The notes under the pieces are model-generated. The model did no database searches and had not been told where the DNA came from. It saw only the letters and a program-made list of their open reading frames with translations. Shown one piece after another: positions 59,240-64,000 of a stretch of 64,000 nucleotides of DNA; positions within the stretch are counted from its first letter, which is position 1, and every line of letters begins with the position of its first letter. Source of the DNA: Hyphomicrobiales bacterium (GTDB lineage: Bacteria; Pseudomonadota; Alphaproteobacteria; Rhizobiales; Rhizobiaceae). Location: positions 287,083-351,082 of the forward strand of contig UCCA01000012.1 of NCBI GenBank assembly GCA_900470805.1, given 5' to 3'. The translations under genes and the position numbers were made by a program.

Positions 59240-60790
59240 ATGCCAAGAAACGGCTCTGGGGTAGCGACGAAGCCGCCAAACACGACGGCGCAGCCGAACA
59301 CCTCCATTCTCTCCGCGCTGTTCAACAGCGTCGTTGACGACATCTACGCGCTTTTCAACTTGGCAACGCCGGTGAGTGCCGGCGGGACCGGTGGCACCAC
59401 TCAGGCGGCCGCGCAGGATGGTCTCGGTGTTGACGGAAAGATCGTCTACACGAACCGCAGCGCGGCCTATACGGCGGTGAAGACGGACAACAACGGCGTG
59501 TCTCGCTTCACAGCGACCGCGACCCTTGGATTGACAGCTGCGGGAACGCTCGGCGCGAACTGGCATCACACGGTGATTTCAGAGGTCGGTATCGTCACCA
59601 TCGATCCAGCTGGCGTTGAGACGATCGACGGATTGACCACGCTTGTCATCCCGAGCGGCTATGCCGTGATGATCTCCTGCGATGGGGCGGCATTCACTGC
59701 GCGATATATAGACGGCATCCCGCGCGGCGTGGCTTATACGCCGGTGGCGGCTGATAACGGCGGGCAGACGAAGTTTGTCGCGGCTGTCACCATGCCGCTG
59801 ACCGCTGCCGCCACGCTTGCAGCTGGCTGGAAGCATCGCGTTATTGCCGCGAACGGCGACGTGACGATCGATCCGAACGGCGCCGAGCTTATCAATGGCG
59901 CGACGACGCTGGTGGTAAAGAACGGGCAGACGGCTGATATCCTTTGCAACGGCACGTCCTTCAGCGCCGATGTCTTTAGCAATCCGCTTTCTGGTGCTCA
60001 GCTTCAGGGCTTCGCTTACGGTCTTGGCATGGTCAACGCCGCCGGCGACGTCGCAAACGATATCACTATATCTCCCGGTGGAGCGGCATCAGACACTGCG
60101 CCTTTTTACTTGATGACGTTGAGCACGGCGATCACCAAGCAGATTGATGCTGGTTGGGCGGCTGGTAATAACGCTGGTGGCTTGGACACTGGTTCTGTGA
60201 CGAACGCCGTGTATTACCTTTGGGAGATCCAAAGGTCTGACACAGGCGGGGTAGATTTTCTGTTTTCCCTGTCGTCGACCGCGCCCACCATGCCGGCAAA
60301 CTACGATCGGAAGCGGCTGGCGGGAGTGTTGTCGCGCGCTTCGGCGACCAACTCGGCACCTGGCCTTATTGCATCTCCGGCGGTGGTGACGCCTTGGGTG
60401 GCGTATACGCCGACCTTTACCGGCTTCGGCACGCCAACAAATATTGCCTTTCGGTCGCGGCGTGTCGGCTCAAATCTGGAGATACAAGGCTCTTTCAATT
60501 CCGGAACAGCCACGGCTGTCACTGCTCTTATTTCACTGGGCTTTAACGGCGTAAACGGCGGATTAGCTGTAGCTAGTGCGCTTAGCGCAGTGAACTCTGC
60601 GGGCCTATTCATTGCCGGTAGCTCTAACGCCTTTTCTTATTACGTGTTGGCGCTGGGGGGAGACACCGCGATGAAGTTCGGATTGCAAGGCAGTGGTTTT
60701 GCAGGGCTTACACCAGCCAATGGCAGCAACCTCACAAACACCGGCGTTAACTACGCTGTCCAAGCCTCAATCCCAATCCAAGGGTGGTAA
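59240..60790 (+). CDS. Tail fibre/spike-like protein
   Basis: 516 residues. The start NTTAQPNTSILSALFNSVVD, followed by PVSAGGTGGTTQAAAQDGLG, is a common tail-fibre opening. Two tandem ~85-residue repeats follow (IVTIDPAGVETIDGLTTLVI and DVTIDPNGAELINGATTLVV mark the same point in each). A beta-rich C-terminal domain (~385-516; WVAYTPTFTGFGTPTNIAFR) probably contacts the host surface. AAAGGA precedes ATG. A folding chaperone domain is absent. Confidence 0.8.
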   Translation: MPRNGSGVATKPPNTTAQPNTSILSALFNSVVDDIYALFNLATPVSAGGTGGTTQAAAQDGLGVDGKIVYTNRSAAYTAVKTDNNGVSRFTATATLGLTAAGTLGANWHHTVISEVGIVTIDPAGVETIDGLTTLVIPSGYAVMISCDGAAFTARYIDGIPRGVAYTPVAADNGGQTKFVAAVTMPLTAAATLAAGWKHRVIAANGDVTIDPNGAELINGATTLVVKNGQTADILCNGTSFSADVFSNPLSGAQLQGFAYGLGMVNAAGDVANDITISPGGAASDTAPFYLMTLSTAITKQIDAGWAAGNNAGGLDTGSVTNAVYYLWEIQRSDTGGVDFLFSLSSTAPTMPANYDRKRLAGVLSRASATNSAPGLIASPAVVTPWVAYTPTFTGFGTPTNIAFRSRRVGSNLEIQGSFNSGTATAVTALISLGFNGVNGGLAVASALSAVNSAGLFIAGSSNAFSYYVLALGGDTAMKFGLQGSGFAGLTPANGSNLTNTGVNYAVQASIPIQGW

Positions 60791-60792
60791 TC

Positions 60793-61203
60793 ATGAGACT
60801 GACCTACGCAGACCCGAAGCCATCGGGCGGCTACCCTGAGGACACCAACGTTGTCTGGCACTTCGATGAGAACTCGGTGACCTTCTACCCGAAGAACTCG
60901 GACGAGGTGAAAGCGGCGCTCGCCGATGGAGCCACCATCGGTCCATACGAGCCGCCGGCGCCAGAAGTTGAACAAGCCCCCGATTCAGTAACTGCGCGCC
61001 AGTTCAAGATGCAACTCGTCATTGCCGGTATCAAAGCCCAGGTCGACGGGTGGATTGCCGCGCAAGATGAACTTGTTCAAGTCGCCTACGAGTACAGCGG
61101 CACCTTCGTAAAGAATGAACCGATGATGCAAGCCGGGTTCGAAGAACTGGGCTTTGCAGAAGAACAGCGAGAAGCGTTCTTCCTGGCGGCGTCAAAGCTC
61201 TAA
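60793..61203 (+). CDS. Tail fibre-associated or assembly-like protein
   Basis: 136 residues, acidic, ending in a helical part (TARQFKMQLVIAGIKAQVDG). The T-A-R-Q-F opening of this part and its position directly after the fibre resemble small proteins that follow tail fibres. AAGGGTGG lies five bases before ATG. Function inferred. Confidence 0.55.
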   Translation: MRLTYADPKPSGGYPEDTNVVWHFDENSVTFYPKNSDEVKAALADGATIGPYEPPAPEVEQAPDSVTARQFKMQLVIAGIKAQVDGWIAAQDELVQVAYEYSGTFVKNEPMMQAGFEELGFAEEQREAFFLAASKL

Positions 61204-61215
61204 GGATCACCCGAC

Positions 61216-61713
61216 ATGTTCTGGATAATCTTCCGGCTCGCGCCCGTATCGGTCGCGGTCTACCCCTTCCTCGTGCCTATCGCCTGGTTGATGACGCTGC
61301 TTGCCTATGTGCTGTCGCCGATCATCGCCAGTATATCCATGATCACCGGGAGCAATCAGGTTCCTTGGCTCCGGTGGTTCTATACCCATGACGCCAGCCT
61401 CGACGGCGGGATAGAGCAGAGCAAGGACGGATACGACCCGAACGCCAAGGGCTTCAAGCTCTGGTGGCAGCGCGTCAGTTGGGTCTGTAGAAATCCCGCC
61501 TACGGCTTCGTTGCTGGTCCTCTTGGCTTCTCGGCTGAAGGATCATTCATCACCTATGAAAGCGGCGCCGCTTATCCGCCGGTGTCCTACTGGACGGTTG
61601 TCCAACTGAACTCCGGCTTCCGGATCTTTAGCTATCGCCACAAGACGCGTTGGCTCGGGTGGAAATACACCCCGATCGCCGGCCGCCATCAGCTGAAAAG
61701 CAAGCCTTTCTGA
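61216..61713 (+). CDS. Phage membrane-associated protein, conserved hypothetical
   Basis: 165 residues. N-terminal transmembrane segments (IIFRLAPVSVAVYPFLVPIA, LMTLLAYVLSPIIASISM) are followed by WLRWFYTHDASLDGG and WVCRNPAYGF, a pattern conserved in phage proteins of unknown role next to lysis genes. Confidence 0.68.
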   Translation: MFWIIFRLAPVSVAVYPFLVPIAWLMTLLAYVLSPIIASISMITGSNQVPWLRWFYTHDASLDGGIEQSKDGYDPNAKGFKLWWQRVSWVCRNPAYGFVAGPLGFSAEGSFITYESGAAYPPVSYWTVVQLNSGFRIFSYRHKTRWLGWKYTPIAGRHQLKSKPF

Positions 61714-61738
61714 AATCTCTCACAATTCGGAGCCTTCC

Positions 61739-61993
61739 ATGCTCGTCCATAACTGGCGCGCAGTGCTGGCCCGCGCCTGGTCGGTGCGGTTCATGGCGCT
61801 GGCGTTTCTCTTCATCCTTGCAGAGCCGATCTACACCTTCGTGGCGGCGACGTGGGTCTCGCGAAACATCTACATCCAGCTCGGCATGTCGGCTCTGACC
61901 GGCCTGCTCACCATTGCGGCGATCATTTCCCGCATCTTCGTTCAACAGAAAGTCTCAGGAGATCTGAATGGCAAGCCGCCTGAAGAAGGGTAG
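61739..61993 (+). CDS. Putative holin
   Basis: 84 residues with two transmembrane segments (FMALAFLFILAEPIYTFVAA and QLGMSALTGLLTIAAIISRI) and a charged tail. Directly before and overlapping the endolysin gene, as expected for the protein that times membrane permeabilisation or depolarisation. Confidence 0.75.
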   Translation: MLVHNWRAVLARAWSVRFMALAFLFILAEPIYTFVAATWVSRNIYIQLGMSALTGLLTIAAIISRIFVQQKVSGDLNGKPPEEG

Positions 61994-62435
61994 CGCGATC
62001 GCTGCTGCCGTCGTCGCATGTGTAAGCACGTTCGAAGGCCTCCGTAGGGTGGCCTACCTCGACCCGATCGGCATTCCGACTGTCTGCTTCGGCGAGACCC
62101 GAGGCGTGAAAATGGGTGACAGCTACACCGTCGCGCAGTGCAAGGACATGCTCGGGGACCGGCTCGTCGAGTTCGAGACGGGCATGCGTGCATGCCTCAA
62201 GGCTCCAGACGCCATCCCGGCCGGCGCCTATGTCGCCACCTTGTCGTTTACCTACAACGTCGGCACCGGAGCGTTCTGCAAGTCCACCATGGCCCGTAAG
62301 ATGAACGCTGGCGATATCGTTGGTGCCTGCAATGAGTTTCCCAAATGGGACAAGGCCGCAGGCATTCGCCTTCCCGGCCTCACCAAGCGGCGCACCGCCG
62401 AGCGCGCTCTTTGCCTGAATGGGATTCCATCCTGA
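61968..62435 (+). CDS. Endolysin, GH24 lysozyme with SAR-type anchor
   Basis: 155 residues. An N-terminal weakly hydrophobic segment (KKGSAIAAAVVACVSTF) resembles the signal-arrest-release anchor of the P21 endolysin. The catalytic E-8-D-5-T arrangement follows at once: E of STFEGL, D of AYLDPIG and T of IPTVC. The remainder (TLSFTYNVGTGAF, CNEFPKWDKAAG) is standard GH24. Export by Sec and holin-triggered release are inferred from the anchor. Confidence 0.9.
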   Translation: MASRLKKGSAIAAAVVACVSTFEGLRRVAYLDPIGIPTVCFGETRGVKMGDSYTVAQCKDMLGDRLVEFETGMRACLKAPDAIPAGAYVATLSFTYNVGTGAFCKSTMARKMNAGDIVGACNEFPKWDKAAGIRLPGLTKRRTAERALCLNGIPS

Positions 62436-62884
62436 TGCCGATCATCTACGCCATTGCGCGCTATCTCGGATTCGGCGGCTGCATCGCGCTTGGCCTTCTT
62501 GCGTATTACGAGGGCATCCCCGGCGCTTGGCGCGTCCCGTTCCTGTCGAACGTTCCCGTGATCGGTGACCTCACCACCGGCAAGGTCCACTCCTATGCCA
62601 ATGAGCAGGTCCGCCTCGCCACGGCCAAGATGGTCTCCGCCTACGAGCATGGTGCCCTAGAGGCGCAGCTCAACGAAGAGCGCCGCCAACGGCAAGCAGC
62701 CGAGCAGATCACCGAAGAGTACCGCAAGCGCACTGAGGCTGCCGTGAAGGCCAGCGCCGAAGCGCAAACCAAGCTGGAGAAGGCCATTGCCGACGACAAA
62801 GACACTGATAGCCCTCCTTGGAGCGATGGCGATTTTGGCTGGCTGTGCCGGAACGGATCTAAAACGCCTGAATGCAGCCGCTGA
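62435..62884 (+). CDS. Inner-membrane spanin (Rz-like)
   Basis: 149 residues with one N-terminal transmembrane segment (GFGGCIALGLLAYYEGIPGA) and a long periplasmic coiled coil (EAQLNEERRQRQAAEQITEE). ATG overlaps the endolysin stop. It contains the start of the Rz1 gene in another frame, the classic overlapping spanin layout. Confidence 0.85.
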   Translation: MPIIYAIARYLGFGGCIALGLLAYYEGIPGAWRVPFLSNVPVIGDLTTGKVHSYANEQVRLATAKMVSAYEHGALEAQLNEERRQRQAAEQITEEYRKRTEAAVKASAEAQTKLEKAIADDKDTDSPPWSDGDFGWLCRNGSKTPECSR

Positions 62885-63095
62885 AGCCAAGGGAAAGGTG
62901 CAGGCTCGAATAGACCTGCCGCCTTATCCCGCCGGGTGTGGTGAGACGATGGGCCGCGTTTATCCGAAGCGCACCGAAAAACCCCGCAACACGCAACTGC
63001 GCTGGGAGTTCGCCGCCGATACCCAAGATGCGATCAACGCCCGCTGCGCCCAGTTCTACCGAGACGTTCAAACCCGGTACGCCGGACCACGCTGA
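62787..63095 (+). CDS. Outer-membrane spanin lipoprotein (Rz1-like)
   Basis: 102 residues from a TTG preceded by AGAAGG. Lipoprotein signal MPTTKTLIALLGAMAILAGC with lipobox LAGC. The mature part contains Pro-containing segments (ARIDLPPYPAGCGE). The 5' third overlaps the Rz-like gene in the +1 frame. ATG 62826 would remove the signal, so TTG is preferred. Confidence 0.83.
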   Translation: MPTTKTLIALLGAMAILAGCAGTDLKRLNAAAEAKGKVQARIDLPPYPAGCGETMGRVYPKRTEKPRNTQLRWEFAADTQDAINARCAQFYRDVQTRYAGPR

Positions 63096-63107
63096 AAAGG
63101 AAATCCT

Positions 63108-63446
63108 ATGACACAGGCTGTTGCCCTATACACTCCCGGCGGGCCGTCGAATCCGACAGGCGTGCCGATCGATAGCTCGAACCCGATTCCGACGGCGGCC
63201 AGCGCCAGCGATAAGGCAGCCTTCGCCGGCACCTTCAAGCGCGCTGCGGCTGTCGGCGCAACGCCTGGCGATGCTCTGCTGGTTTCGACCGTGACGACGG
63301 CCGGTACTGTCACGCTTACCCTGTCCGGTGGCGGCACACTGACCATCAACGTTCCGCTGGGCTCGACCATCCTGCCGTTCGGCTGCACAGCCGCTGCCAA
63401 CGGCAATGCTGTCGGCAGTACCTTCCAGAGCCTGTTCTTCACTTAG
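63108..63446 (+). CDS. Hypothetical phage structural-type protein
   Basis: 112 residues, Gly/Thr/Ala-rich and beta in character (TVTTAGTVTLTLSGGGTLTI). AAGGAA precedes ATG. Similar short beta proteins decorate heads or tails. Function unknown. Confidence 0.55.
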   Translation: MTQAVALYTPGGPSNPTGVPIDSSNPIPTAASASDKAAFAGTFKRAAAVGATPGDALLVSTVTTAGTVTLTLSGGGTLTINVPLGSTILPFGCTAAANGNAVGSTFQSLFFT

Positions 63447-63455
63447 GAGGCGCGC

Positions 63456-63971
63456 ATGTACGCTTGGTCAACTCCCTCCGATCCGAGCAACTTCCAGCTC
63501 GTGCACCCGAAGGACGCGCCCGTAACGCTCGCCGAGCTGATGGCCACCTATCCGGCCGGCTCTGGCTTCAAGGGGAAATACGCCCAGGTAACGGATCTCT
63601 GGGGCGCCAACGTCTTCGGCGTGATGCGCTGCGGCTACAATGGCCGCATCTACTATTGGGAGCCTACCACACAGCCCCAGAACGTCGGACAGATGCCTGT
63701 GACAGGAGACGTGACGCTGCAGCCACTGACGTCCTGCCCGATCCTCGAATTGACTGGCAGCATCCCGGCGCTGACGACTTACAACGTCACGATGGGAACG
63801 ACATACGCGTGGCCCGGTGCGGTACGCGAGTTCCGCGGCTCGCTGACGACGCTGCTCGGCACGCTGAACATCCTGGGCGTGGGCTCGACGCTGAACCTCA
63901 TCCTCGGCGGCACGCGCCGCATCGTCTGCTACGACAACGGCTCTGCTCTCGTCTGGCGCCAATTAAACTGA
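63456..63971 (+). CDS. Hypothetical phage protein, possibly tail-related
   Basis: 171 residues. MYAWSTPSDPSNFQLVHPKD, then beta-rich repeats (TYNVTMGTTYAWPGAVREFR, LNILGVGSTLNLILGGTRRI). AGGAGG lies five bases upstream. Its place after lysis genes suggests an accessory virion or host-range part; unrecognised. Confidence 0.55.
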   Translation: MYAWSTPSDPSNFQLVHPKDAPVTLAELMATYPAGSGFKGKYAQVTDLWGANVFGVMRCGYNGRIYYWEPTTQPQNVGQMPVTGDVTLQPLTSCPILELTGSIPALTTYNVTMGTTYAWPGAVREFRGSLTTLLGTLNILGVGSTLNLILGGTRRIVCYDNGSALVWRQLN

Positions 63972-64000
63972 ACGATAGCTTGCCAAGTGCATTGAAAGGG

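Overview
The window looks like alphaproteobacterial DNA of the Rhizobiales (Rhizobium, Sinorhizobium, Agrobacterium or relatives). GC is high, ABC uptake operons are dense, AmiC/AmiR and YcaO-type genes are present, and the phage genes have a rhizobial flavour. About 29.6 kb is bacterial accessory metabolism. The remaining 34 kb is a prophage that runs off the right edge. All assignments come from reading the sequence; no database search was possible.

Host part, left to right. (1) On the minus strand, a large class III cyclase/AAA-ATPase/TPR protein overlaps the start of a YcaO-family protein cut by the window edge. (2) A Tat-exported arylsulfatase stands alone. (3) A nine-gene minus-strand operon (15620 to 6254) encodes an AmiC-like amide sensor, an AmiR-like ANTAR antiterminator, a five-component urea/amide-type ABC importer, a formamidase (FmdA) and a two-domain nitrilase-like amidase whose second domain has lost its catalytic triad. 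A divergent SDR gene sits at its head. Together they look like a device that senses, imports and hydrolyses short amides. An imperfect direct repeat of about 135 bp (5970-6104 and 16743-16880) brackets the whole block. (4) A GntR/FCD regulator and a minus-strand set (periplasmic binding protein, polar amino acid permease, xylose-isomerase-like TIM barrel) diverge from (5) a plus-strand operon with a PotABCD-like ABC importer, an M24 peptidase-fold protein with substituted metal ligands and a flavin-reductase-like protein.

Prophage part. A tyrosine recombinase with a damaged C-terminus (27491-29452) lies outside the phage. At 29611-29655 the 3' part of a tRNA-Gln(CUG) gene marks the left attachment site, next to an intact integrase. 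The immunity region appears to be built on an Arc-like ribbon-helix-helix protein with three near-palindromic operators. Rightward genes follow: small early proteins, a DnaB-like helicase, a replication initiator with iteron-like repeats inside its gene, a free-standing ClpX-type zinc-finger protein, a DUF6362-type protein, and a gene-free block with tRNA genes (Met, Asn and two aberrant ones). The late module is P22/podovirus-like: terminase, portal, scaffold, coat, gp4-like adaptor, tail-needle/stopper-like protein, S74-chaperone protein, lysozyme-bearing and large ejection proteins, and tail fibre. Lysis genes follow: holin, SAR endolysin and overlapping Rz/Rz1 spanins. Two small membrane-protein genes on the opposite strand (58580-59139) look like a lysogenically expressed moron.

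Most phage genes are packed with ATGA or GTGA overlaps, and recurring hairpin terminators punctuate the structural genes. The right attachment site and the restored tRNA-Gln should lie beyond base 64000.
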